NCBI RefSeq assembly: GCF_900100785.1 | Contig: NZ_FNCP01000038.1 | Coordinates: forward strand, 1-34,419 | DNA length: 34,419 bases | Direction of reading: 5' to 3' | Origin: Desulfosporosinus hippei DSM 8344 | GTDB taxonomy: Bacteria > Bacillota > Desulfitobacteriia > Desulfitobacteriales > Desulfitobacteriaceae | Shown: piece by piece, positions 1-6,872 of the stretch | Layout: the number at the start of each line of letters is the position of its first letter | Position numbering within the stretch: the first letter of the stretch is position 1 | The notes under the pieces: generated by a model | The model's database searches: none | Seen by the model: the letters and a program-made list of their open reading frames with translations, nothing else | Told to the model about the DNA's origin: nothing | Translations under genes and position numbers: made by a program

Positions 1-58
1 CTTTGGGGTAGGGCGGCTCGGCGATACTGTCCACCGGACACTATCGTGCTTTTCGTAT
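1..58 (+). repeat. Insertion element copy 1 (3' end only) in 5S
   Basis: This is the end of an insert that starts before the window. It contains the hairpin CGATACTGTCC (22-32), loop ACC, GGACACTATCG (36-46), with one C-C mismatch, then tgcttttcgta, the shared right end of the element. The 5S sequence resumes immediately with ccgaacacgg. Confidence 0.65.
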
Positions 59-77
59 ACCGAACACGGAAGTTAAG

Positions 78-262
78 AATCCACATTGCAGGAGTGTGTG
101 TTACGAGTCGCAATGTGGCGAAAGGCTCCCCTTCGCCACGAAGCGTTCCTTTGGGGTGGGTGGCACTCATCCTTCGCCGCTAAGCATTCTTTGGGGGATC
201 TGCGGCTTCGGCGAAACTCTCCACCGGAGACTTTCGTCACTGGACACTATCGTGCCTTTCGT
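78..262 (+). repeat. Insertion element copy 2 (185 bp) in 5S
   Basis: It starts with the family's left end (atccacattgcaggag) and ends with gcctttcgt. Hairpin A is CCACATTGC (81-89)/GCAATGTGG (110-118). Outer stem B is CGAAAGGC (119-126)/GCCTTTCG (254-261). An internal hairpin CGAAACTCTCC (212-222)-ACC-GGAGACTTTCG (226-236) parallels the one in copy 1. A second ggacactatcg (242-252) without its partner suggests recombination between element modules. It sits between gttaag and tccagggccgatg of 5S. Confidence 0.7.
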
Positions 263-306
263 TCCAGGGCCGATGATACTTGGGGCATAGCCCCTGGGAA
301 AGTAGG

Positions 307-368
307 ATCCACACTGCAGGAGTATGCGTTATAAGACGCAGTGGCGAAAGGCTCATCCGCCTTTCGTA
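307..368 (+). repeat. Insertion element copy 3 (62 bp, minimal form) in 5S
   Basis: This is the shortest complete copy: CCACACTGC (309-317) pairs imperfectly with GCAGTGG (338-344), followed by CGAAAGGC (345-352), loop TCATCC, GCCTTTCG (359-366) and ta. It separates gggaaagtagg from tcgccagg near the 3' end of the 5S gene. Confidence 0.75.
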
Positions 369-385
369 TCGCCAGGTAACAAGTG

Positions 386-418
386 AAAGGCCATCTCTAA
401 ATGAGGTGGTCTTTCTTT
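386..418 (+). terminator. Terminator after the 5S gene
   Basis: AAAGGCCATCTC (386-397), loop taaat, GAGGTGGTCTTT (403-414) forms a 12-bp stem with G-U pairs, followed by ctttgtg. Position directly after the 5S 3' end fits rRNA operon termination. Confidence 0.6.
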
Positions 419-494
419 GTGTTCATCCTTCCACCTCATCTGGGGTGTCTTAAATTCGCCGACGTGGGCGAATTTGGGGAGTCGGGGTTTCACG

Positions 495-557
495 ATCCAC
501 ACTGCAGGAGAATTCGTTTCGGGACGCAGTGTGGCGATAAGCTCGTCCGCTTATCGT
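495..557 (+). repeat. Insertion element copy 4, outside 5S
   Basis: It has the complete two-hairpin layout: CCACACTGC (497-505)/GCAGTGTGG (526-534), then CGATAAGC (535-542), TCGTCC, GCTTATCG (549-556). Stem B differs from the other copies at two pairs, and both strands changed together. Confidence 0.75.
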
Positions 558-564
558 GTTCGGG

Positions 565-612
565 ATCCACACTGCAGGAGTATGCGTTATGAGTGGCAGT
601 GTGGCGAAAGGC
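565..612 (+). repeat. Insertion element copy 5, right half missing
   Basis: The left end and hairpin A (CCACACTGC 567-575/GCAGTGTGG 596-604) and the 5' arm CGAAAGGC (605-612) are intact. No GCCTTTCG partner follows within the next 150 bases, so the copy is truncated or rearranged. Confidence 0.65.
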
Positions 613-1078
613 ACCATAGCTACGAGGTATCTGAGGTGGGGTGGTAGGTACTGCCTGATAATACTCATCTTCAGCGCCTAGTATGCGTTGAGAGCCTTGT
701 GAGACAAAACGCTTACAAGTCGGGGGCGAAACCCTAAGATGTTCTCTTAACAAGAATCAGGTAGTCGTTAATTTAACGACATATAATTAAGTGGATTTAA
801 CAGGACTTATTAATCATACTTGAATATTAAGGAACCATGTTGGGACTTGGGTAAAAAAACCGCAGGGGCAATTCATTAAAAAAGCGCTCTGGTATATTCA
901 GTCTAGAGTAGAAGAGCCGTTTTGCCTTAATCTTATAGAAGTAGAATGTGGGATATATGCAACAAGGACTTACAAGGTTTGGAACAGATAAATATCTATC
1001 TGGTTCAGCCATTGTTTTGGACATAACTGTCCCTGATATAATAATGGTATAAAAAATTATTATAATGGCCTCAATGTA

Positions 1079-1121
1079 TTAGGCAAGAAAACGTCTCCAT
1101 AGAAGACATATTCTTGCCTAA
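1079..1121 (-). terminator. Hairpin downstream of the zinc-finger gene
   Basis: TTAGGCAAGAA (1079-1089) pairs perfectly with TTCTTGCCTAA (1111-1121), with a further short inner stem. It lies 36 bp beyond the stop codon of the minus-strand zinc-finger gene. No T-run follows on the minus strand; on the plus strand a run of seven T occurs about 12 bases later, so orientation is uncertain. Confidence 0.4.
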
Positions 1122-1157
1122 ATTTAGATGTTTTTTTGATTACGTCATGATGAGCAT

Positions 1158-1286
1158 TTACAAATTTGATGATGGTTGATCGGAGTGTTTTTCCTTTTCA
1201 TGTAAACTTGCGTCATAGCCAAAACGAAACTTTTGGCCACAATAGGAACAATGAACAAATTTACCATCTTGTGACGGTACTGGCAT
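1158..1286 (-). CDS. Miniature C2H2 zinc-finger protein (42 aa)
   Basis: A 42-codon frame begins at ATG (1286-1284), seven bases after a near-perfect AAGGAGGTG ribosome binding site, and ends TAA at 1158. The product carries C13-x2-C16-x12-H29-x4-H34, the spacing of a classical C2H2 (TFIIIA-type) zinc finger, with F20 at the conserved aromatic position and basic residues around the second half (K19, R21, K31, K33). There is no room for any other domain, so it is a single finger with short polar tails. It diverges from the small membrane protein at 1398. A role in nucleic-acid or protein binding is inferred from the motif only. Together the ribosome binding site and motif make this a real gene in my view, although it is very short. 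Confidence 0.72.
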   Translation of the reverse strand: MPVPSQDGKFVHCSYCGQKFRFGYDASLHEKEKHSDQPSSNL

Positions 1287-1397
1287 ACTGCCCCACCTCC
1301 TTGCCCGCGATTTTGCCCAATTTTAAATGTGTTTATACTTTTCCTAAAAAATTGTGGAACCTTACGAATCTCTTCATAAAATAATATGAGGTGATGA

Positions 1398-1718
1398 ATG
1401 ATGTGGCGCAAATGGGCCAGAATGGTTAGCTTGGAAATGGAATGGATGAAAAGGGACATAATACGTCGTTGGCGCTTGGATACTCCTATAGGTGTAATGG
1501 GTATACTATTGCTGGTTTCGTTTATTTTGCTTTTTATTGTTATCGGCGGCGGATTTGCTTATATTTTTCGTTTGTTTGTTCCATGGGTCTCTGGTGCACG
1601 TGTAGGAGATGTTTATTGGTATTCATTAGGGCTTGGAATAAAAGTAAGCTTTTTGTTATTATTGTTTATTGGTTCACTGGTAATGTTCTTTTTACTTAAA
1701 ATTAATGAGCGACGCTAA
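1398..1718 (+). CDS. Small two-helix membrane protein, unknown function
   Basis: The 106-residue product has a basic, amphipathic N-terminus (about 1-30, rich in W, R, K and E) followed by two strongly hydrophobic segments (about 33-60 and 76-100) and a short charged tail ending ERR. A GAGGTGAT ribosome binding site at 1388-1395 precedes two adjacent ATG codons (1398 and 1401); either could be used. I do not recognise a family. It stands alone, divergent from the zinc-finger gene, with about 330 bp to the next gene. A role as a membrane anchor or regulator would be a guess. Confidence 0.65.
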   Translation: MMWRKWARMVSLEMEWMKRDIIRRWRLDTPIGVMGILLLVSFILLFIVIGGGFAYIFRLFVPWVSGARVGDVYWYSLGLGIKVSFLLLLFIGSLVMFFLLKINERR

Positions 1719-1790
1719 TCTTATAAATTCTTGGAGTCGAAAATACATAAGTGCTAAAAATTGTCCAACAAAATTAGATAAAAGCTCTCA

Positions 1791-1902
1791 CTAATTAGCT
1801 AAGCATTTCGAAACCTTTGCTAATTTGGATGAAGAAAAAGTATGCTACTTTACGCGCATCCATCTGATTCTTTAGAAATGCTTTGCTTTTTTAGATAATT
1901 AG
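1791..1902. repeat. Imperfect inverted repeat in a 334-bp gap
   Basis: CTAATTAG...AAGCATTTC (1791-1809) faces GAAATGCTT...TAATTAG (1875-1902) with unpaired insertions. It could be a weak terminator of the small membrane gene or a decayed repeat. Apart from this and the promoter at 1996, the stretch 1719-2052 shows nothing. Confidence 0.35.
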
Positions 1903-1995
1903 CCCTATCATGGTTCTAAGTATAGATATACTTAAATAATACTTAATTACATACACTAAGTGGACAAACTGTCTAGAATTGTCGTATCTATTATC

Positions 1996-2024
1996 TTGCA
2001 TAGGGGCCATTCCTATGTTAAAAT
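1996..2024 (+). promoter_or_regulatory. Sigma-A promoter for the glycosyltransferase
   Basis: TTGCAT (1996-2001), a 17-bp spacer and TAAAAT (2019-2024). Predicted transcription start near 2031, just upstream of the ribosome binding site AAAGGGG (2038-2044). This placement supports the start at 2053. Confidence 0.6.
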
Positions 2025-2052
2025 TTTATGGGTTAAGAAAGGGGTTGAATCT

Positions 2053-3330
2053 GTGGATTTATCTGGAATCACGGGCACACAGATTTTTAATGTCATTATG
2101 GTGCCAGTTCAAGTTATCATTATATTTTTAACCTTCTATTATTTTGTTCTTTCAATGTTTGGACTTTACAGGAAAAAAGAGATTAAGATACATACGCCAG
2201 AGAAGAGTTTTGCGATAGTGGTAGCGGCACATAATGAGGAAGCTGTTATTGGCCCACTAGTTGAGAATTTACTTCAGCTTAACTATCCCCGAGAATTGTA
2301 TGATATTTTTGTGGTTGCAGACAATTGTACTGATAAGACCTCTTTGATAGCAAAGAACGCCGGAGCTATTGTACATCGTCGCTTTAATACTGAGAAGCGC
2401 GGTAAAGGGTACGCCTTAGAGTGGATGTTTTATCGCTTATTTAAGATGGAACGTCAGTATGACGCAATAGTTATTTTTGATGCAGATAATCTAGTTAAGG
2501 AAAACTTCCTATTCGAAATGAATAGCAAGCTTTGCCAAGGGCATAAAATTGTTCAATGCTATCTCGATTCTAAGAATCCATTTGATACATGGGTTACAAA
2601 CACATTTTCCATTGCATTTTGGGTAACTAATCGAATGCTGCAGCTGGCCAGATTTAACACAGGTCGCCTTTCAAATGTGTTGGGTGGAACAGGTATGTGC
2701 ATTTCTACAGACGTTCTGAAAGAATTTGGATGGGGGGCCACCTCCTTAACGGAAGACCTCGAATTCAGTATGAAGGCTCTTTCTCATGGGATTAAGACAA
2801 CTTGGGCCCATGATGCAGTTGTATATGATGAAAAGCCATTAACATTTGTTCAAGCTTGGCATCAGCGGAAACGTTGGGCCCAGGGGCAGGTTGATGTAGC
2901 TGGACGTTACTTTTTTCCTCTAATAATCAAGGGAATAAGAGAGAAAAAAATAATGTATTTGGATGCGGCAATTCACCTCTTTCAACCAGCACTTGTAATG
3001 ATTGCCACTTTCTTCATGTTAACCAATCTGATTGACGCCTTTCAGCCCCAATACACTCATGTGTTCACCTTGGTAATGCCTTGGACAGGGTGGCAAATTT
3101 TGTCCGCTTTCCAATACCTATATCCGGTTGCGGCATTAGCTCTTGATCGTCTACCTTGGCGAGCCTATGTTGGGCTTATTCTATATCCAATCTTTATCTA
3201 TAGTTGGATTCCTATTGTGTTTTTAGGGTTTATAAATCGTAAAGATAAGCAGTGGTCACATACGAAGCATACACGCTCACTTAGTATTGAAGAAGTTGTG
3301 GTTAAACAGAAAAAAGTTTCCTCGAATTAA
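2053..3330 (+). CDS. Membrane glycosyltransferase, family 2 (poly-sugar synthase-like)
   Basis: The frame is open from a GTG at 1960, but that start has no ribosome binding site and lies upstream of a good promoter. GTG at 2053, eight bases after AAAGGGG, is preferred, giving 425 residues. The order is one N-terminal membrane helix (about 11-38), a GT-A catalytic domain, then about four C-terminal helices. Catalytic signatures are visible: AAHNEE (58-63), ADNCTD (89-94), DAD (143-145), the TED acceptor-base motif (D235) and QRKRW (271-275, the QxxRW motif of processive synthases). Such enzymes extend polysaccharides from UDP-sugars at the membrane, like IcaA or BcsA relatives. No accessory polysaccharide genes lie nearby, so the product sugar cannot be named. 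It appears to be a single-gene unit. Confidence 0.85.
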   Translation: MDLSGITGTQIFNVIMVPVQVIIIFLTFYYFVLSMFGLYRKKEIKIHTPEKSFAIVVAAHNEEAVIGPLVENLLQLNYPRELYDIFVVADNCTDKTSLIAKNAGAIVHRRFNTEKRGKGYALEWMFYRLFKMERQYDAIVIFDADNLVKENFLFEMNSKLCQGHKIVQCYLDSKNPFDTWVTNTFSIAFWVTNRMLQLARFNTGRLSNVLGGTGMCISTDVLKEFGWGATSLTEDLEFSMKALSHGIKTTWAHDAVVYDEKPLTFVQAWHQRKRWAQGQVDVAGRYFFPLIIKGIREKKIMYLDAAIHLFQPALVMIATFFMLTNLIDAFQPQYTHVFTLVMPWTGWQILSAFQYLYPVAALALDRLPWRAYVGLILYPIFIYSWIPIVFLGFINRKDKQWSHTKHTRSLSIEEVVVKQKKVSSN

Positions 3331-3404
3331 CCTCAAGTATGCTTTATTTAATGATTTTGCGTTTGCAACATTGTTTAGTATTGTTAAACTATTGCTTAGT
3401 ATAT

Positions 3405-3432
3405 AGAAGGAGGTCTGGACAGACCTCCTTCT
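3405..3432 (+). terminator. Hairpin after the glycosyltransferase
   Basis: AGAAGGAGGTCT (3405-3416), loop GGAC, AGACCTCCTTCT (3421-3432): a perfect 12-bp stem 75 bp after the stop codon. No T-run follows, so it may act as a mRNA 3'-end stabiliser or a factor-dependent terminator. The stem happens to contain an AGGAGG sequence. Confidence 0.5.
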
Positions 3433-3449
3433 AATGTTATATGGATGAA

Positions 3450-3491
3450 TGACTAATGACTAATGACTAATGACTAATGACTAATGACTAA
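3450..3491. repeat. Tandem heptamer repeat TGACTAA x6
   Basis: Six perfect, uninterrupted copies of TGACTAA run from 3450 to 3491. The region is non-coding: every frame in it stops within a few codons. Such perfect short arrays are prone to length change by slippage. Confidence 0.9.
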
Positions 3492-3498
3492 TGGTGAA

Positions 3499-3522
3499 TG
3501 ATTAATGATTAATCATTAATCA
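3499..3522. repeat. Perfect 24-bp palindrome
   Basis: TGATTAATGATT and its exact reverse complement abut at 3510/3511 with no loop. It lies seven bases after the heptamer array. A dyad of this kind may be a protein binding site. The rest of 3331-3660 shows no gene. Confidence 0.75.
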
Positions 3523-3660
3523 CTAATCACAACCTAATACAGCCTCATGGAAATATTCCCTTTTTTAATTTGGCAAGTAGAGCCAAGTCTCAGTGGAATT
3601 TGGTCAAAAGTTATTCGAATTGAAAAGAAAAATTTAATATAAATATTTTTAAAAAAGCCT

Positions 3661-3689
3661 TTGACACAATGCCGTTTTTTGTGTATACT
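3661..3689 (+). promoter_or_regulatory. Strong promoter of the tRNA operon
   Basis: Consensus TTGACA (3661-3666), 17-bp spacer, TATACT (3684-3689). The first tRNA begins 18 bases downstream of the -10 box. Confidence 0.9.
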
Positions 3690-3706
3690 GATAATCGTCA
3701 GTTCTC

Positions 3707-3782
<76 letters not shown>

Positions 3783-3804
3783 GTATTGATATTGGTTGTA
3801 AGAT

Positions 3805-3880
3805 GGCCCCGTGGTGTAGTGGTCAACATGCCTGCCTGTCACGCAGGAGATCGTCGGTTCAAGTCCGATCGGGGTCGCCA
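3805..3880 (+). tRNA. tRNA-Asp (anticodon GTC)
   Basis: Acceptor GGCCCCG/CGGGGTC, anticodon stem CCTGC/GCAGG with loop ctgtcac, T-loop ggttcaag, encoded CCA. Confidence 0.95.
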
Positions 3881-3923
3881 TATTTTATAACAGGATAGTA
3901 AAATCTATCAACATCCTCGATTT

Positions 3924-3999
<76 letters not shown>

Positions 4000-4000
4000 T

Positions 4001-4075
4001 GCGGGTGTAACTCAGTGGTAGAGTGTCACCTTGCCAAGGTGAAAGTCGCGAGTTCGAATCTCGTCACCCGCTCCA
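4001..4075 (+). tRNA. tRNA-Gly (anticodon GCC)
   Basis: Acceptor GCGGGTG/CACCCGC, anticodon loop ttgccaa, encoded CCA. Only one base separates it from tRNA-Phe. Confidence 0.95.
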
Positions 4076-4084
4076 ATATCAAAT

Positions 4085-4159
<75 letters not shown>

Positions 4160-4167
4160 ATTCATTT

Positions 4168-4255
4168 GCCGATGTGGCGTAACTGGCAGACGCACGGGAC
4201 TTAAAATCCCGCGGACTTAACATCCGTACCGGTTCGATTCCGGTCATCGGCACCA
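4168..4255 (+). tRNA. tRNA-Leu (anticodon TAA)
   Basis: Class II tRNA with acceptor GCCGATG/CATCGGC, anticodon loop cttaaaa and a long variable arm (cggactt-aacatccg region), encoded CCA. Confidence 0.95.
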
Positions 4256-4258
4256 TAT

Positions 4259-4335
4259 GGGTTTGTAGCTCAGCTGGTTAGAGTACCGCGTTGACATCGC
4301 GGGGGTCGGAGGTTCGAGTCCTCTCAAACCCACCA
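4259..4335 (+). tRNA. tRNA-Val (anticodon GAC)
   Basis: Acceptor GGGTTTG/CAAACCC, anticodon loop ttgacat, encoded CCA. With the TAC isoacceptor at the head of the operon this supplies two of the Val decoders. Confidence 0.95.
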
Positions 4336-4391
4336 TATGAAACTAAGGTTTATAGTTACATAGACCTATCTGTCAAGAAAAAGAGCATTAC

Positions 4392-4430
4392 ATTACTCAT
4401 TGATTTAGGTCAATGGGTAATTTTATTTTG
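4392..4430 (+). terminator. Terminator of the tRNA operon
   Basis: ATTACTCATTGA (4392-4403), loop TTTAGG, TCAATGGGTAAT (4410-4421), followed by tttattttg. A typical intrinsic terminator 56 bp after the last tRNA. Confidence 0.85.
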
Positions 4431-4481
4431 CAACTCTAGAATATTAGCTCATCAACATGGTCAAGGAAAGAAGGTGGTTTT

Positions 4482-5933
4482 ATGCATTCACATCAACAAA
4501 GCAAGGCACCGATTTATGAGGCTTTGCTAAAGTACAAATCAATGCGTGTAGTACCATTTGACGTACCGGGACATAAGCAAGGCAAAGGAAACCCGGAGCT
4601 TACAGAGTTTTTGGGAGAGAAATGTCTTTCGGTAGATGTTAATTCCATGAAACCGCTGGATAACCTTGTCCATCCAGTCTCAGTTATTAAAGAAGCTGAG
4701 GAGCTTGCGGCGGATGCTTTCGGTGCTCATCATGCCTTCTTCATGGTTAATGGTACCACATCGGCGGTTCAAGCAATGATTATGAGTGTCTGCAAACAGG
4801 GCGATAAAGTAATTATGCCGCGGAATGTCCACCGAAGTGCTATCAACGCCCTAATCATTAGTGGAGCTATTCCCGTTTATGTAAACCCCGGCGTTAATAA
4901 AAAGCTGGGGATCCCCTTGGGTATGTCAATTAACGATGTTCAAAAAGCCATTGCAGAGCATCCGGATGCGAAAGCAATCTTTATAAATAACCCAACCTAC
5001 TACGGAATTTGCTCTGATCTGAAGACCATAACAGAACTTGCTCATCGCCACAATATGTACGTTTTAGTCGATGAGGCCCATGGTTCACACTTCTACTTCG
5101 GAGATAACTTGCCAATCAGTGCTATGGCAGCCGGAGCTGATATGGCAGCAGTTAGTATGCACAAAACAGGCGGATCTCTGACCCAAAGTTCTTTTTTGTT
5201 AAAAGGAGAGCGTCTGAACACGGGTCATGTCCGACAAACGATTAATTTAACTCAAACCACCAGCGGTTCATATCTGCTGCTTTCTTCATTAGATATTTCC
5301 AGAAGGAATTTAGCCCTAGGCGGTAAGAGTATCTTCGAAAAAGCCTCAGCTCTTGCTCATTATGCCCGGGAGGAAATTAATAAAATTGGCGGCTACTACG
5401 CTTTCTCTACGGAACTTATTAATGGGGATTCGGTATACGACTTTGACCATACCAAGCTTTCTGTCCATACCCGCGAGATAGGTCTGGCCGGAATCGAAGT
5501 TTACGACATTTTGCGCGACGATTATGGAATTCAAATCGAGCTGGGTGATATCGGAAACATTCTTGCCATAATTTCTGTTGGCGACCGTGCCCTGGCCTTG
5601 GAACGTCTAGTTTCATCATTATCCGAAATAAAAAGATTATATACAAAAGATAAATCGGGAATGCTTGATCATGAGTATATTAATCCGGAGGTTGTGATGG
5701 CACCGCAGAAAGCCTTCTACTCCAACCAACGTTCTGTAGCTATTGAAGACAGTACAGGCTATATCAGCGGTGAGTTTGTCATGTGTTACCCCCCAGGTAT
5801 TCCGATTTTAGCACCTGGGGAACGGATAACTGACGAAATCATCGATTATATCGCTTATGCAAAGTCTAAAGGCAGTTCCCTGACAGGCACGGAAGACATG
5901 TCCATTGAAAACATTAGAGTACTGGAGGAATAG
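4482..5933 (+). CDS. speA: Arginine/lysine/ornithine decarboxylase (PLP fold type I)
   Basis: The 483-residue protein belongs to the Orn/Lys/Arg decarboxylase group of the short, SpeA/YaaO-like type found in Firmicutes. It has the N-terminal PGHKQGKG motif (about 29-36), D197-E-A-H200 for cofactor ring binding, and the Schiff-base lysine K228 in SMHKTGG, followed by the small C-terminal domain ending in a PPGIPILAPGE segment. It removes CO2 from a basic amino acid, giving agmatine (arginine) or cadaverine (lysine). The ribosome binding site AAGAAGGTGG precedes the ATG by four bases. Spermidine synthase follows after two bases, so arginine and polyamine synthesis is the likely context, but substrate cannot be fixed from sequence alone. 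Confidence 0.9.
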   Translation: MHSHQQSKAPIYEALLKYKSMRVVPFDVPGHKQGKGNPELTEFLGEKCLSVDVNSMKPLDNLVHPVSVIKEAEELAADAFGAHHAFFMVNGTTSAVQAMIMSVCKQGDKVIMPRNVHRSAINALIISGAIPVYVNPGVNKKLGIPLGMSINDVQKAIAEHPDAKAIFINNPTYYGICSDLKTITELAHRHNMYVLVDEAHGSHFYFGDNLPISAMAAGADMAAVSMHKTGGSLTQSSFLLKGERLNTGHVRQTINLTQTTSGSYLLLSSLDISRRNLALGGKSIFEKASALAHYAREEINKIGGYYAFSTELINGDSVYDFDHTKLSVHTREIGLAGIEVYDILRDDYGIQIELGDIGNILAIISVGDRALALERLVSSLSEIKRLYTKDKSGMLDHEYINPEVVMAPQKAFYSNQRSVAIEDSTGYISGEFVMCYPPGIPILAPGERITDEIIDYIAYAKSKGSSLTGTEDMSIENIRVLEE

Positions 5934-5935
5934 CA

Positions 5936-6790
5936 ATGGAATTATGGTATACCGAACAACACACGGACAATGTCCGCTTTTCGATAAAGGTAGATAAGTG
6001 TCTCTATACTGACCAAAGTGAGTTTCAGAGAATCGATGTCTTCCACTCCATGGAGTTTGGCAATTTCTTTACCCTTGACGGATTGATGATGGTTACGGAA
6101 AAAGATGAGTTTATTTATCATGATATGATCGTCCATGTTCCGATGGCAACCAACCGTAAGATAAAGAATGTTTTAGTGATTGGGGCAGGAGACGGCGGAA
6201 CAGTCAGAGAACTTACTCGCTACAATACCATTGAAAAAATTGATATGGTAGAAATCGATAAAATGGTGGTAGATGTCTGCAGAAAATATTTTCCCCAGAC
6301 GGCCTGTAAGCTGGATGATCCCCGAGTACAGCTTTATTTTGAGGACGGACTGAAATTTGTGCGGTCTAAGGAAAACTCTTATGACCTAATTATTGTTGAT
6401 TCAACGGATCCTTTTGGTCCGGGGGAAGGGTTGTTCACTAAAGAATTCTATGGGAACTGCTATAAGGCCTTAAAGGAAGATGGTATTCTGGTTAACCAAC
6501 ATGAAAGTCCCTATTATCAGGAGTATGCCAAATCCATGCAGAGAGCCCATAAACGTATTAGCGAGCTTTTCCCGGTTTGCAGAGTTTATCAAGCCCATAT
6601 TCCAAGTTACCCCTCGGGGCACTGGCTGTTTGGGTTTGCTTCTAAAACCTATGATCCCTTAATTGATATAGATCAGCAAGCATGGAACAGCCTCGGACTT
6701 AAGACAAAGTATTACAACACTGAAATTCACAAAGGTTGTTTTGCCCTGCCAAACTATGTACTAGAATTACTCGCTAACGCCGGTGAGTGA
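5936..6790 (+). CDS. speE: Spermidine synthase (polyamine aminopropyltransferase)
   Basis: This cytosolic enzyme (284 aa, normal length) transfers the aminopropyl group of decarboxylated S-adenosylmethionine to putrescine. Visible landmarks are the small N-terminal beta domain with GNFFTLDGLMMVTEKDEF, the Rossmann glycine motif GAGDGG (83-88), VEID (105-108) with the acidic ribose-binding residue, and DSTDPFGPGEGLF (from D155), containing the catalytic aspartate. GGAGG overlapping the end of the decarboxylase gene drives the ATG; the two-base gap implies translational coupling. The next gene is nearly 290 bp away beyond a long hairpin, so this is a two-gene operon. Confidence 0.95.
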   Translation: MELWYTEQHTDNVRFSIKVDKCLYTDQSEFQRIDVFHSMEFGNFFTLDGLMMVTEKDEFIYHDMIVHVPMATNRKIKNVLVIGAGDGGTVRELTRYNTIEKIDMVEIDKMVVDVCRKYFPQTACKLDDPRVQLYFEDGLKFVRSKENSYDLIIVDSTDPFGPGEGLFTKEFYGNCYKALKEDGILVNQHESPYYQEYAKSMQRAHKRISELFPVCRVYQAHIPSYPSGHWLFGFASKTYDPLIDIDQQAWNSLGLKTKYYNTEIHKGCFALPNYVLELLANAGE

Positions 6791-6872
6791 AAAAAGTAAA
6801 ACTTGTTATTTTTAGAGATGATACCTGTCAGTGAGACGTATTAACATAAATAGTCTATTTTCTATAGCGCGT

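Larger units (their letters stand above)
1..376 (+). rRNA. rrf: 5S rRNA gene, 3' portion, interrupted by three structured insertions
   Basis: Three blocks match the conserved 5S rRNA body in order: ccgaacacggaagttaag (60-77, the loop C/helix III region), gggccgatgatacttggggc through gggaaagtagg (about 263-306, helices IV/V), and tcgccagg (369-376, the 3' strand of helix I). They are separated by inserts at <1-58, 78-262 and 307-368. The 5' half of the gene lies before the window. A terminator-like hairpin follows at 386, as expected at the end of an rRNA operon. The conserved segments are intact, so this could be a working 5S whose loops are expanded or whose inserts are excised. A decayed copy invaded by a repeat is the alternative. 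Homology to 5S is confident; functionality is not. Confidence 0.8.
415..1078. other. Intergenic region with structured repeats, no gene seen
   Basis: A hairpin AAATTCGCC (452-460)/GGCGAATTT (467-475) and two insertion-element copies (495-612) lie between ccacctca (about 431) and tgaggtgg (about 632), which can pair with each other, so 430-645 could fold as one unit. A short palindrome GTCGTTAA-T-TTAACGAC lies near 753-769. From about 650 to 1078 I see no supported gene. A 65-codon minus-strand frame at 827-1024 has no recognisable product and no convincing ribosome binding site. Confidence 0.5.

Noticed and set aside
86-647. Several 60-85 codon frames across the rRNA tail
   Set aside because: They run through 5S rRNA and repeat hairpins, lack ribosome binding sites and resemble no protein.
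827-1024. 65-codon minus-strand frame
   Set aside because: No known similarity, doubtful ribosome binding site, no neighbour context.
1145-1459. 104-codon minus-strand frame
   Set aside because: It overlaps the zinc-finger gene in another frame and the start of the membrane protein gene; no ribosome binding site. The zinc-finger frame is far better supported.
1960-2052. Longer N-terminus for the glycosyltransferase
   Set aside because: No ribosome binding site and a promoter lies inside this stretch.
3450-3491. CRISPR-like array
   Set aside because: Direct heptamers without spacers; no cas genes.
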